Assembly (NCBI RefSeq): GCF_014287705.1
Contig: NZ_JACOOY010000010.1
Coordinates: 39,592 to 103,591, forward strand
Reading direction: 5' to 3'
Source of the DNA: Dorea_D hominis
GTDB taxonomy: Bacteria; Bacillota; Clostridia; Lachnospirales; Lachnospiraceae
Length of the DNA: 64,000 nt
Part shown: positions 35,837-45,491 of the stretch, piece by piece
Numbering within the stretch: the first letter of the stretch is position 1
How the letters are laid out: each line of letters begins with the position of its first letter
Translations under genes and position numbers: made by a program
Notes under the pieces: model-generated
Databases searched by the model: none
What the model was told of the DNA's origin: nothing
Seen by the model: only the letters and a program-made list of their open reading frames with translations

Positions 35837-36334
35837 TCAGACATTCCAGTGCAAATGATGCAAATGTCCTTCCAGATTCATTCCCGGGAAATTATTTTGC
35901 CGCAACGCTTCATATAACACGATAGCGACTGAATTGCCCAAATTCAGAGAGCGTATGTCTCCCAGCATCGGAATACGGATACAGTCCTCCTCATGATTCA
36001 CTAATATTTCTTCCGGAATTCCTGCGCTTTCCTTTCCAAACATGATATAGCAGTCCGGCTCATACTGCACGTCTGTATATACTTTATGCGCCTTTGTTGT
36101 AGCCATATAGATCTTTGCTCCCGGATTCTTCTCCATAAAATCGTTAAAATCAATGTAAGTCGTCACATCCAGATCTTTCCAGTAGTCCATTCCTGCTCTT
36201 TTTAAGTTCTTTTCATTCAAACGGAATCCTAACGGCTCGATCAGGTGCAGCCTTGCATTTGCTGCCACGCAGGTTCTTCCGATGTTTCCTGTGTTTGCCG
36301 GAATCTCCGGCTCATGTAATACAATGTTTAACAT
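35837..36334 (-). CDS. trmL: tRNA (cytidine/uridine-34 2'-O) methyltransferase
   Basis: SPOUT methyltransferase acting on the wobble nucleotide of certain leucine tRNAs. It is a short form, about 165 residues, made only of the catalytic domain: NIVLHEPEIPANTGNIGRTC, IMFGKESAGIP and IPMLGDIRSLNLGNSVAIVLYEALRQ. I chose the ATG at 36334 because GAGGAG is upstream. It is transcribed separately from the V-ATPase operon. Confidence 0.92.
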   Translation of the reverse strand: MLNIVLHEPEIPANTGNIGRTCVAANARLHLIEPLGFRLNEKNLKRAGMDYWKDLDVTTYIDFNDFMEKNPGAKIYMATTKAHKVYTDVQYEPDCYIMFGKESAGIPEEILVNHEEDCIRIPMLGDIRSLNLGNSVAIVLYEALRQNNFPGMNLEGHLHHLHWNV

Positions 36335-36474
36335 AATCTCTCCTCTTTTCTGCATAACTTAATTTTATAATACTATATAATGGATACACTTTCTACAGCA
36401 ATAAAAAACGATCCCATACAAAAAATTCATCACCTTTATTTACAAGCGCAAATTCTTTATATGAGATCATTCTA

Positions 36475-37356
36475 TTATTTTTCTTTTGGCTCTGAGAAAA
36501 TACCATACACCGCATCCGGTGCCGGGCGGTCAATGTAACGTATTTCCTCTCCATTTCTTATAATCTTGTCATTGTTATCTGTAAAATATCCGATCATTGA
36601 GACCGGAATTCCTGCCTCTTCCATCTGACGCAGAAATGCTGACTGGTCCGATACTACCGCAAGAAAACTTCCTGTTGATGTCATCTGATACGGATTCAGA
36701 TGGAACTGTTCACAGACTTCGACTGTCTCCTGCAAAAGGCTGATGTTATGAAGTTCCAGATCAAGACCCAGCCCTTCTTCCTTTGCCATCCGGTAAAGTT
36801 CGGCAAGAATACCGCCTTCTCCGATCTGGCGCAATCCAAATGCTCCTGCTTCGCGTGCTTTTCTCATTTCTTTCATCGAAAATACCTGCGGTGCATAGCT
36901 TTTGATCTGCGCAAGAAATGCTGGTGAAAATCGTTCCTTAAGCTGCTCCTCTTTCTCTTCTGTCACACGCAGCATTCCTTCCATTCCTGCCCATTTTAGC
37001 AGAACCACTGCCTGTCCGGCTTCCGGCTTACGCGTCTTAGTCTCAGCGACAGCAGCTACACCGTTTACGACAACCTGTGCAAAACGGAGCACCGGACTTT
37101 TTCCGGACTTTACTTCCAGAAGTTCCAGATCTTTTTCTTTGCAGATTTTCCGTATAGACTTTTCCAGTCCATGAATCCTCGACTGGTATCCATAATCCGG
37201 AATCTGTATCTGTACACTGATTCCGATATGCTCTGCACCTTCTGCTGCCAGTGCATTTGCCACAGCCGCAACACCGTACACACCGATCTGCTTTGAATAT
37301 CCACATATCACTGTCTGTTCACTTATTATATGGCCATCTTTTGTTTCAAATCTCAT
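36475..37356 (-). CDS. AIR synthase-related protein, function unknown
   Basis: Soluble protein of 293 residues. The C-terminal half resembles the PurM/HypE (AIR synthase) fold: FGLRQIGEGGILAELYRMAKEEGLG parallels the conserved second-domain helix, and NPYQMTSTGSFLAVV the strand after it. The first half has Ala-rich and Val-rich strands (KQIGVYGVAAVANALAAEGAEHIGISVQI) that could form the matching ATP-binding domain. No hydrogenase-maturation or purine gene is adjacent. I cannot name a reaction. Confidence 0.7.
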   Translation of the reverse strand: MRFETKDGHIISEQTVICGYSKQIGVYGVAAVANALAAEGAEHIGISVQIQIPDYGYQSRIHGLEKSIRKICKEKDLELLEVKSGKSPVLRFAQVVVNGVAAVAETKTRKPEAGQAVVLLKWAGMEGMLRVTEEKEEQLKERFSPAFLAQIKSYAPQVFSMKEMRKAREAGAFGLRQIGEGGILAELYRMAKEEGLGLDLELHNISLLQETVEVCEQFHLNPYQMTSTGSFLAVVSDQSAFLRQMEEAGIPVSMIGYFTDNNDKIIRNGEEIRYIDRPAPDAVYGIFSEPKEK

Positions 37357-37419
37357 TTATGCCTCTCCATCTTTTCCTGCATTTATTCCGACACATACGC
37401 TCTGTTTCCTGTTCCATGA

Positions 37420-38946
37420 TTATTCCAGAGCCTGCGCCTGACTAATCGCCGCATTAATCTTACTTCTGTCCTGCGAACCGATCGCATTTCTTACAATCGC
37501 TGAAGCCTGTGCATTTGACGACTTCGTTCCCACTGAAATCACCTGATCCGACTTATTGTAAGTGCTGTTATTAATAACTTTCCGGCTCACTTGCTTTCCA
37601 TCCTGTATTACAATCTTCCACAGTCTTGCTGTACGGCCGGTATGCCCACCACCGGCTGCAACGATCGAACCAATCGCCGCATCCGCATTTGCCTGATATC
37701 TCACACCCGGTTCTTCTGTATGCGTCGTCTCACTTTCAAATTGGAGCTTACGACTTTCTTTTCTTGTTTCTTTACCATAAATTGAAAATGTCAGCTGGTT
37801 TGCTCCATCAATTCCACCTTCAATATATATTGGATCTTTGTAATTGTTCTGGAATCTGAAATCTTTATAATCGCCTGCGATCGCCGCATCCCTGGACGGA
37901 TCTACATATGCTACTGCCATAGAATGTGGAAAACGCTTTATCACTTTTAATTCCGCATACAAAACGGCATTATACAATGTCGTAGATACCTGACAGATTC
38001 CTCCGCCGTAAGAATCTACAACCTGTCCATTCTCATAAGAACCCGCCAGTGCATAGCCGTGTTCTGCATCATATGGAGAAGTAATATCATGTACCGATAC
38101 GACGTCTCCCGGCATCAGAATCGTGCCATTTAACTTCTCTGCTCCGTTTTTCAGATTCTTCCAGCGCTCACCTCCACCGGCATCGGTCGAAAATGTTCCC
38201 AGGCAGTCTTTGATATTTTTCAGATCTGCTGCTTTGATCCTCGGATGTTCTGTCTTCTGCGGAAGTGTAACCTCAAGCTTTTTATGATTCCATTTCCGGT
38301 TCAATGTTTGTACCAACAACTTTTTTGTTTCTTTTATATCGATTGTTTTTCCTTTTTTTTCCGATGTAATCTGAAATTCTCCGTTCACACGCGCAATCGT
38401 TGCATCCGTTGCATGCGGTGCAAGCGGAACCGCCTGTTTCTTCAGAACTTTCTCTGTCTTATCCGCATCAAGCGCCAGCTTCATATTTATCTTTGTTTTT
38501 TCTTTTTTCAGTCTGCGAAGTTTGCGGTATCTGCTAAGAAGTGTTCCCTTTTTTCCATAAGAAACTGCTTTCTCGATTGCCTGATCTTCTTTTTTATATT
38601 GAAACCCAAGATCTTTCAGCGTTGTTTCTGTCTCTTTCTCCCCGGTTTTCAATACAACTGCCTGCTTCTCATCTTCAGCGAAATGTTCTTCCATCGCACG
38701 CTTTGCTTCTTCCCGTGTCATTCCGGACACATTTACCACATTAATATATACGTTATCGCAAATCTTCTTCTCCGGATATTTTGACACATAACGATAGAGT
38801 GCCAGATAAGCGGCACCCCATACTAACACAACCAGGACAACTGTCATCAGACCAATGAGCTGTCTTCTTTTTCTCCTTCTTCGTAACATCCTTCTGGAAA
38901 CTCTTCCGAAGCCCTGTCTTCTCCTGTCTCCTGTCTTTTCCCCCAC
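37420..38946 (-). CDS. VanW-family cell-wall protein
   Basis: Membrane-anchored extracytoplasmic protein of 508 residues. A very basic N terminus (RRMLRRRRKRRQLIG) precedes one membrane segment (about 32-52). Residues about 80-250 look like the peptidoglycan-binding repeats that accompany VanW, and the VanW domain (about 265-410) carries GGGICQVSTTLYNAVLYAELKVI. Such proteins are common in Clostridia without vancomycin resistance; their biochemical role is unknown. Confidence 0.88.
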   Translation of the reverse strand: MGEKTGDRRRQGFGRVSRRMLRRRRKRRQLIGLMTVVLVVLVWGAAYLALYRYVSKYPEKKICDNVYINVVNVSGMTREEAKRAMEEHFAEDEKQAVVLKTGEKETETTLKDLGFQYKKEDQAIEKAVSYGKKGTLLSRYRKLRRLKKEKTKINMKLALDADKTEKVLKKQAVPLAPHATDATIARVNGEFQITSEKKGKTIDIKETKKLLVQTLNRKWNHKKLEVTLPQKTEHPRIKAADLKNIKDCLGTFSTDAGGGERWKNLKNGAEKLNGTILMPGDVVSVHDITSPYDAEHGYALAGSYENGQVVDSYGGGICQVSTTLYNAVLYAELKVIKRFPHSMAVAYVDPSRDAAIAGDYKDFRFQNNYKDPIYIEGGIDGANQLTFSIYGKETRKESRKLQFESETTHTEEPGVRYQANADAAIGSIVAAGGGHTGRTARLWKIVIQDGKQVSRKVINNSTYNKSDQVISVGTKSSNAQASAIVRNAIGSQDRSKINAAISQAQALE

Positions 38947-38974
38947 TGCTCTTTTGTCTCCTTCTATAACGATC

Positions 38975-39076
38975 TTATACCATTGCCGGCAAAATCATAG
39001 TGGCTACCATGGCTACAATCACAATCATAATGATAACTGCGACTGCTTTTTTTACTCTTTTATCATTAAAATTCAT
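38975..39076 (-). CDS. Small single-helix membrane protein, 33 aa
   Basis: Short frame with GGAAGGAAG nine bases before its ATG. The product has a charged start (MNFNDKRVKKA) followed by one strongly hydrophobic helix rich in Val, Ile and Met (about residues 11-33). Codon use and the ribosome binding site support it, though it is very short. It sits between the VanW gene and the radical SAM gene in the same direction. Function unknown. Confidence 0.6.
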   Translation of the reverse strand: MNFNDKRVKKAVAVIIMIVIVAMVATMILPAMV

Positions 39077-39127
39077 ATTTCTTCCTTCCTCTCTATGCGT
39101 TATGCGTTTATATTTTACCCTCTTTTT

Positions 39128-40915
39128 CTATGCTTTGCAACGATTTTCCCCACAATCTGCCAGACTGTCGATCAGACAGATTCTTGCATCCTGCGTAAGA
39201 GGATTTCGTTCCAGATAATCAAACAAAACTGTTTTCTGTAATCTTGAAAATCTTTCCAGATGCGTCATTTTACGCAGCTGGTTTTTGTCATATTTATCAT
39301 AGGAAGTAAGATAACGCCTTTCTTTATCTTCTGTTTCATAAAACTGACGGTATTCTTCCTTCGTAAGCACTTCTTTTCCTGCAAATGCCGGTCTGGATTT
39401 TGCATTTTCACGCAGATAATAATCATACGTCAGCAATTCTCTGTAGTATTCCACTTTTTCCGGATGATATTCACGTACAAATCCAAGCAATATCTCATAG
39501 CGCTCGCTTCGTTTATGATTGACCTGATGATAATTTTGTTTCTTATAATAACTCCAGAGTTTCTCATACATGGTAAATGCACTCTCATATTCTTTTCCCA
39601 GTTCTTCAAGCGTCTCTTCAAATTGTCTGCTGTTATAATAAACTTCAACCATTTCTTCAATGCCTTTTAGATGTAAGATTTCCTCATAAGAGATCCATCT
39701 GGTCGAAAGCACTTCGTATGGCGGTGTACTTTTATACTGCAATCCATAATCTTCTTTTTTTGTTTCCATATAAGAACCTTTCAGAACTTTCAGGAAACCA
39801 AGCTGCAACTGTTCCGGGCGCATTCGGTATACATCATCAAAAGACACTGCAAAACTTTTGATATCCTCAAATGGCAATCCGGCAATCAGATCCAAGTGTT
39901 GATGGATATTTCCTGCCTGATTGACTCTTGCCACTTTTGCAGCAAGCTTATCAAGATCCATTGTTCGGTGAATCTCCCGGATCGTATCCGGATTCGTTGA
40001 CTGTACGCCGATTTCCAACTGGATCAATCCCGGACGCATAGCAGTAATAATCTCAAGTTCTTCTTCATTTAACAGATCCGCTGACACTTCAAAATGAAAA
40101 TTCGTAATTCCATTATCGTGTTCTTCCAGATATTTCCATATTGCCAGTGCATGGTCATGCTTGCAATTAAATGTACGGTCTACAAATTTAACCTGCGGAA
40201 CTTTATGATCCAGGAAAAACTGTAATTCTCGAAATACAAGATCAAGGCTGCGGAAACGAAGTCTCTTATCTATAGAAGAAAGGCAATAGCTGCATGCAAA
40301 CGGACAGCCTCTGCTTGTCTCATAATAGATGATTTTATGTTCAAAATCTTCCAGATGTTCATATACAAACGGGACTTCGCTCAGATCGATCGGCTGCCGC
40401 CACGGTGTTTCTACTACTTCGCCGTTACTGTCACGAAATGTAATTCCATCAATCCCACCCAGCACATCATCCGGGATCTCACATCCGTTCATTTCCTGTT
40501 CTGTCTGTACATATGCTTCACACAATGCATGAAAAGTCAGTTCGCCTTCTCCTTTCATTACACCGGTAACTTCCGGCAGTCTTCGAAGTACATCCGGTGC
40601 GTCATAAGAAACTTCCGGGCCGCCGGTCCAAATCTTAAGATTCGGACAGACTTTTTTTATTTCCCGGATCAGTTCTTCAACATATTTTAAATTCCAGATG
40701 TAACATGACAGACATAAAACGTCGGGCTGCCTTTCGTAGACATCCCGCATAATATCATCCATCTGCTGGTTGATCGTATATTCTCCGATCTCAATCTGTA
40801 ATTCATGATTTTCCTGTTCTGTGTGGCAGTGCAGGTCAGCGTATGCTTTCAGACAATAGACTGCTAAATTTGAATGTATATATTTGGCATTGATCGCTGC
40901 CAGCAAAATCTTCAT
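39128..40915 (-). CDS. B12-binding-domain radical SAM protein (DUF4080-like)
   Basis: Radical S-adenosylmethionine enzyme of about 595 residues. An N-terminal cobalamin-binding-like domain (about 1-165) precedes the iron-sulfur motif SRGCPFACSYCLSS; the SAM barrel runs to about 390 and includes LIQLEIGVQSTNPD. The C-terminal 200 residues are helical and family-specific. I chose the ATG at 40915 since GGAGG lies nine bases upstream. The substrate of this widespread family is not known. It lies next to the SRP RNA gene and far from any peptide gene. Confidence 0.85.
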   Translation of the reverse strand: MKILLAAINAKYIHSNLAVYCLKAYADLHCHTEQENHELQIEIGEYTINQQMDDIMRDVYERQPDVLCLSCYIWNLKYVEELIREIKKVCPNLKIWTGGPEVSYDAPDVLRRLPEVTGVMKGEGELTFHALCEAYVQTEQEMNGCEIPDDVLGGIDGITFRDSNGEVVETPWRQPIDLSEVPFVYEHLEDFEHKIIYYETSRGCPFACSYCLSSIDKRLRFRSLDLVFRELQFFLDHKVPQVKFVDRTFNCKHDHALAIWKYLEEHDNGITNFHFEVSADLLNEEELEIITAMRPGLIQLEIGVQSTNPDTIREIHRTMDLDKLAAKVARVNQAGNIHQHLDLIAGLPFEDIKSFAVSFDDVYRMRPEQLQLGFLKVLKGSYMETKKEDYGLQYKSTPPYEVLSTRWISYEEILHLKGIEEMVEVYYNSRQFEETLEELGKEYESAFTMYEKLWSYYKKQNYHQVNHKRSERYEILLGFVREYHPEKVEYYRELLTYDYYLRENAKSRPAFAGKEVLTKEEYRQFYETEDKERRYLTSYDKYDKNQLRKMTHLERFSRLQKTVLFDYLERNPLTQDARICLIDSLADCGENRCKA

Positions 40916-40981
40916 TGTATATTTCCTCCAATTCCGGTATTTCCATTGACAATTCGGGCAAAACACGTTAAAATATAGACT

Positions 40982-41247
40982 CGTGCAGCCGGGGTGTTAG
41001 CGGTACCTTGTACCTACAATCCGCTATAGTAGGGGTGATATTGCGCAGAGGGCATTTTTCTTTCGGAGCTGCCCTTAATAAGTGGCGTTGATGACTGGGT
41101 CTTACGCGACGGGAATCTGTGAACCGTGTCAGGTCGGGAACGAAGCAGCACTAAGCAGAACCTCCCGGGTGCCGTAAGGCAGCCTGGTCTGAGTTAACTG
41201 TTAAGGTAACGTCCGGGAGAAAGTGTTCGAAGCGCAATGCACGTTTT
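40982..41247 (+). ncRNA. ffs: Signal recognition particle RNA, long Gram-positive type
   Basis: The diagnostic SRP helix 8 segment is present around 41128-41170: GTCAGGTC, GGGAACGAAGCAGCA and the returning CAGAACCTC. The ends CGTGCA (40982) and TGCACG (41238) pair, giving the closed long hairpin of Bacillus/Clostridium SRP RNA with an Alu domain. A T-run closes the transcript. It is the only clear plus-strand gene in the window and converges on tadA. Confidence 0.93.
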
Positions 41248-41745
41248 TTATTTCTTGTTTTTATTTTCTCCCTGTTTTTTCAATTTCTTGTTTTCTCTTA
41301 GTTCTCTGAAAAAATCTTTCATCATCTGACTGCATTCTTCTTCTAAAACTCCTGTTTCCAGCTCAACTTGATGATTAAATTCCGGCATCTGCAAAAGATT
41401 TAAAATAGATCCGGCACATCCGGCTTTTGGATTCATACAGCCGACCACAACCCTGTCAATCCTTGACTGCACCAGTGCACCGGCGCACATCTGACAAGGT
41501 TCCAGTGTCACATACATCGTACAACCTTCCAGCCGCCAGTCATCTAATTTCTTACTCGCTTTTTTGATCGCCGCCAACTCTGCATGAGCCAGCGTATTCT
41601 TATCAATCGTCCGGCGATTATATCCCCTGCTGATGATCTTCCCGTCCCGGACAATTACACAACCAATCGGTACTTCCCCGATCGCATATGCTTTCTTTGC
41701 CTGTCTGATTGCCTCTTTCATGTATTTTGCATCTGTATCTGTCAT
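41248..41745 (-). CDS. tadA: tRNA-specific adenosine deaminase
   Basis: Converts the wobble adenosine of tRNA-Arg to inosine. The zinc-site motifs of the cytidine deaminase fold are present: LAHAELAAI and LEPCQMCAGAL. I start it at the ATG at 41745, with AAGGA upstream and just after the preceding stop; the longer frame begins with a GTG inside the previous gene. About 165 residues. The lysine-rich tail (KKLKKQGENKNKK) is unusual but probably harmless. It converges on the SRP RNA. Confidence 0.93.
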   Translation of the reverse strand: MTDTDAKYMKEAIRQAKKAYAIGEVPIGCVIVRDGKIISRGYNRRTIDKNTLAHAELAAIKKASKKLDDWRLEGCTMYVTLEPCQMCAGALVQSRIDRVVVGCMNPKAGCAGSILNLLQMPEFNHQVELETGVLEEECSQMMKDFFRELRENKKLKKQGENKNKK

Positions 41746-41764
41746 CTTCCGCTGTCCTTTTTCT

Positions 41765-42709
41765 TTATTTTCTGACACGCCTGCACCAGTATCCAAATCG
41801 CTCTTCTTCACTGTCTGCTGCCTGCGCTTCTTTTTTGTCTATGTTATCATCTACAATTGTTTCTGCAGTTTTATTTATATTTTCATCTATATTATTGTCA
41901 AATGCCAGTTCCTCTGCCATAACAAATTTCCCAAATCCGAAAACGCCTGCTGCCTGCGCTTCTTTCTCATGATACACTCCCGGTACTCCCAGATAACAGC
42001 CATCCTCTTCTTCCAGGAAAAGTAAATGCCCGTAATTATAATAGCCATGTAATAGAAAGCGGTTATTCGCTAATTTCCATTCGCACCGCGGCAGCCTTGC
42101 GATCTCCCGTCTTGTGATCCGGTGTGCATTACATTTTTCCATGTGCTCTGTGGCTGCTTCAGATGCGGATATCTCCGGGGAAAAATCGGTTTCTGTTTCT
42201 GAACTTATTTTCTCCGATGGCTTTATGTCTTTGCCTGAAGCATGATCTGAAGTCAGTACCGGTTCATCTTCTATCCCATCTTTTATATCTAAATTAAGAC
42301 TGGGCTCTGTATTCGACTTTTCTTTTTTAGATGTACTTTCACTTTCCTCACCCAGCCATAAGCGCTCCGGCACCACCGGCATGTCATTCCACGATGCCGC
42401 ATAATAATTATTTCCTTCTTTCATAAGAAGTACGCCGCACACAGTATGGCCTTTCATTTCATAACAAAAGCGATAATTAACAGCAGGGTTGATATTTCCA
42501 ATCTCACCCTGCCTGATTCCAACGTAGCCTCTGTCTTCTTCACAAAGCAGGTACAGGAACAATGTCCGTTCACTTCCGAGGCGCAGTCCCTTTCCGTGAA
42601 TGTGTACCATTCCTCTTGCTCCGCTTTGTTCCACTTTTACAAAACCTACATTCCTTATTCTTTTTCCCTGATCGTATTCATACAGATATCGGATAAATTG
42701 CTTCACCAT
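41765..42709 (-). CDS. Hypothetical protein with two beta-rich domains
   Basis: Soluble 314-residue protein. Residues about 1-120 form a beta-rich domain (IRNVGFVKVEQSGARGMVHIHGKGLR). An acidic, Ser/Glu-rich linker (about 120-200) follows. A second domain (about 200-270) carries WKLANNRFLLHGYYNYGHLLFLEEEDGCYLGVPGVYHEKE. I recall a similar layout in unnamed Lachnospiraceae proteins but cannot assign a function. It lies between dgt and tadA in the same direction. Confidence 0.75.
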   Translation of the reverse strand: MVKQFIRYLYEYDQGKRIRNVGFVKVEQSGARGMVHIHGKGLRLGSERTLFLYLLCEEDRGYVGIRQGEIGNINPAVNYRFCYEMKGHTVCGVLLMKEGNNYYAASWNDMPVVPERLWLGEESESTSKKEKSNTEPSLNLDIKDGIEDEPVLTSDHASGKDIKPSEKISSETETDFSPEISASEAATEHMEKCNAHRITRREIARLPRCEWKLANNRFLLHGYYNYGHLLFLEEEDGCYLGVPGVYHEKEAQAAGVFGFGKFVMAEELAFDNNIDENINKTAETIVDDNIDKKEAQAADSEEERFGYWCRRVRK

Positions 42710-42755
42710 TCCACATCCTGTCTGGTTTATTTATCACAATCTATTCCATGTCCTG

Positions 42756-44204
42756 TTAAAAAATACCACTCCACGGCCAATCCATTGCTTTGAGTTCCTG
42801 ATACAGCTGTTTGGCATAGCTGTCTGTCATTCCACAAATATAATCAGTCACCAGAAGCAGTCTTAAATACAGCCGTTCAATATCTGATTTTCCTTCTGCC
42901 TGCAAATGATACGCACTTTTATAATTGCTCGATATAAAAGAAACCATACGCACATCCAGCGATTCTAACTTCTCCGGCTCATCGTCATAGCTGATGATCG
43001 CATGCATGAACTTGTCCATCAGGAAATCCAGAACAGCCTCTTCTGCAACTTCCATCCGGTAGATCACATCGGACGTAAACACTTCCCGGTATGCCAGCTT
43101 TCCGAGCATGTCCATTAATTTCTCCGCTTCTGTATGATAAAACAGATCATACGGATATTTTCCTGCCATAATCTGATCATAATTAGAAGTAAATCCATAA
43201 GTTGCCTGACCGATGAGAAATCCCTGCACGCATATGATCCAGTTCTTAATCGCATACGCTTCCGGATGTGCGACATTTTTTTCTTTCCCACGTAAATACA
43301 ACTCTTCCAGTACATCTGCCGGGGAAAATGTCTCTGTCTGCTCCGATTTCGTTAATCCTTGCACTTCTTTCAGCTCTTCCAGCAATGTATGGTAACTGAT
43401 AAATTTCTTAATAAACGCATCTTCAATATCTGCTGTCTTGTACGCGATATCATCTGCCGCTTCCAATATATATGTCAGCGGATGACGGTTACCGTTTGTT
43501 TCGGTTTCTTTTTCAATCTCCCGGAAAATCTCCTCATCCGCATAATAATATCCCATTTTTTTCTTCTTAATATCTTCTGAATGAGGATCCATCTGATGGG
43601 ACGGCACAGGATACTTTACAATTGTATTCAATAACGCATATGTCAGGTTCATTCCATGCTCATCCACCAGAAAGTGTAATTTCGTTACCAGTCTGAGTGC
43701 CTGCGCATTTCCTTCAAAATGATACAGATCTGCAAGCATCTGTTCATTCAGAAGCTGATCGACCGGGCGTCCGTGAAATTTGATCTTTGAAAGATTTCTT
43801 TCAAACCACTCTCTTATCGCGACCTCACCGTAATGACCGAACGGCGGATTACCAATGTCATGGATCAATCCGGCACACTGCAAAATATTACAGATATCTT
43901 CCTTCATGTGCGGTTTGAAGCCCTCATCCTTTTTATATAACAGAATATTTTCCGCAATATTCTGTCCCAGTGATCTTGCGATCGAAGATACTTCCATCGA
44001 GTGTGTCAGTCTTGTCCGGATAAAATCGCTCTTGTCCAGTGGGAACACCTGCGTCTTATCCTGCAAACGACGGAAAGAAGCGCTTCCGATAATTCTGTGA
44101 TAATCTTTTTCAAATTCACTTCTCAGATCCGTATTGCCATCCGTCCTGCGGCCGGATCCGGACTCTCTGCTTCGCTTTGTCGATAATAGCTGTTCCCATT
44201 TCAT
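42756..44204 (-). CDS. dgt: dGTPase-like HD-domain phosphohydrolase
   Basis: Deoxynucleoside triphosphate triphosphohydrolase family, 482 residues. The HD metal site is built from RLTHSMEVSSIARSL and AGLIHDIGNPPFGHYGE, with later Asp residues in EAADDIAYKTADIEDA. The N-terminal RTDGNTDLRSEFEKDYHRIIGSASFRRLQDKTQVFP is characteristic. It hydrolyses dNTPs to nucleosides and triphosphate and may limit dNTP pools. It follows the acidic repeat protein gene. Confidence 0.92.
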   Translation of the reverse strand: MKWEQLLSTKRSRESGSGRRTDGNTDLRSEFEKDYHRIIGSASFRRLQDKTQVFPLDKSDFIRTRLTHSMEVSSIARSLGQNIAENILLYKKDEGFKPHMKEDICNILQCAGLIHDIGNPPFGHYGEVAIREWFERNLSKIKFHGRPVDQLLNEQMLADLYHFEGNAQALRLVTKLHFLVDEHGMNLTYALLNTIVKYPVPSHQMDPHSEDIKKKKMGYYYADEEIFREIEKETETNGNRHPLTYILEAADDIAYKTADIEDAFIKKFISYHTLLEELKEVQGLTKSEQTETFSPADVLEELYLRGKEKNVAHPEAYAIKNWIICVQGFLIGQATYGFTSNYDQIMAGKYPYDLFYHTEAEKLMDMLGKLAYREVFTSDVIYRMEVAEEAVLDFLMDKFMHAIISYDDEPEKLESLDVRMVSFISSNYKSAYHLQAEGKSDIERLYLRLLLVTDYICGMTDSYAKQLYQELKAMDWPWSGIF

Positions 44205-44219
44205 ATATCTTCACGCTTT

Positions 44220-45491
44220 CTAATCGAGGTAAATCGGTGAAACATAATCATCACCGAGTTCTACTTTCTTTCGTTCCTGCTCACCAAGAAATGCCCACTC
44301 TGTCATATCCTGCCATTTGTGATCTTTGCGGCTGTAAACCTGTACATAACCGATACGTTTCGGATGCATCCGCACACTGTTGGACTCATATTCACGACCG
44401 GTATATGGATTCATCTCACCAATGGATAAATCCTCTGTCTCTTCTTCCTGCTCGTTCTCTTTCGCAACAGCTTCCTCAAATGCTTCTGCAAATTCCTCTT
44501 CTACCGGTGATACTTCTACTTCTGCTTCTGGTTCTGTAAATTCTTCACCGAGTTCTTCCTTATATTCTTCTTCCGGTTCTGTTATTTCCGGTTCCGGCAC
44601 TGGTTCCTGTTTTGGCGACGCTTCCTGTTCCGGTTGCTGTTTCTGTTCTTCCACTTCCGCCTGCTTTACGCCTTCTGCTTCCTTGTCTGCATGTTTGCCA
44701 GTCATTCTCTGGAAATAATCCTTCCAGCTGTGGTGTTTCTTTTTCTTCACCGGTTCTTCTGATTTTGCTGTCGGTTCTTCATCTTCCGCTGTTGACTCTG
44801 GCTCTTCCGGCTCCGATGTTGTCTCTTCTGCTTCTCCTGTTGTGACCTCTGAAACTTCTTCCTGGTTCTCCTCTTCAAATGTTTCCCGGATCAGTTCCTC
44901 TGTCTCTCGGAAATCATCATATTCCTCTACAGGTTCTTCCACAGGCTCTTCTACAGGCTCTTCGTAGATTTCTTCCGTTACTTCTTCCATCGGTTCTTCT
45001 TCATAGACTTCCTCCACGATCTCTTCTGTCGGCTCTTCGTAGATTTCTTCCGTTACTTCTTCCACCGGTTCTTCTTCATAAAATATCTCTTCCGTTGGTT
45101 CTTTGTAGACCTCCTCTTCCGGCTCTTCGTAAACTTCTTTCGTTGATTCTTCGTAGACTTCCTCTTCCGGCTCTTCGTAAACTTCTTCTACTGTCTCTTC
45201 TACAATCTCTTTTTCCGGCTCTGCTGCCACTTCCTGTATATGTTCCATGCTGTCATTTTCAGCAGCTGTATCCTCTCCCAGAATATTCAATTGAAAAGGA
45301 CAGCCTAATATACTCGCAATCGTTCGCATATCCTGCTCTTGAAAATTATCGCGATTCAGTCTCTGCGTCATATTCTGACGGGACATCTTCTTTCCCGTCT
45401 GCTCTTCAATGAGCTTTGCAAGCTCTTTGATCGTCATACCTTTTCTCTTTAAGATAATCTTGACTTGCTCTCCAAATGTCAAATCCAGCAT
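44220..45491 (-). CDS. HTH (XRE-type) protein with extreme acidic repeat region
   Basis: 423 residues with three parts. Residues 1-60 form a helix-turn-helix of XRE type (MTIKELAKLIEEQTGKKMSRQNMTQRL). Residues about 85-340 are almost only Glu with Val, Pro, Thr and Tyr, built on short repeats such as EVYEEPEEE and EEVTEEIYEEP. The last 65 residues are a folded-looking tail with GEMNPYTGREYESNSVRMHPKRIGYVQVYSRKDHKWQDMTEWAFLG. I do not recognise its role. The repeat DNA is a likely place for length variation. Confidence 0.75.
   Translation of the reverse strand: MLDLTFGEQVKIILKRKGMTIKELAKLIEEQTGKKMSRQNMTQRLNRDNFQEQDMRTIASILGCPFQLNILGEDTAAENDSMEHIQEVAAEPEKEIVEETVEEVYEEPEEEVYEESTKEVYEEPEEEVYKEPTEEIFYEEEPVEEVTEEIYEEPTEEIVEEVYEEEPMEEVTEEIYEEPVEEPVEEPVEEYDDFRETEELIRETFEEENQEEVSEVTTGEAEETTSEPEEPESTAEDEEPTAKSEEPVKKKKHHSWKDYFQRMTGKHADKEAEGVKQAEVEEQKQQPEQEASPKQEPVPEPEITEPEEEYKEELGEEFTEPEAEVEVSPVEEEFAEAFEEAVAKENEQEEETEDLSIGEMNPYTGREYESNSVRMHPKRIGYVQVYSRKDHKWQDMTEWAFLGEQERKKVELGDDYVSPIYLD

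Noticed and set aside
39128..40915. Radical SAM protein as maturase of the cysteine-rich peptide
   Set aside because: It lies about 20 kb away, has the cobalamin-domain architecture of a widespread family and lacks a SPASM-type Cys-rich end; no link to the peptide locus.
44930..45240. Repeats resembling a CRISPR-like array
   Set aside because: They are coding repeats (EVYEEP-type) of the acidic protein, without unique spacers of constant length.
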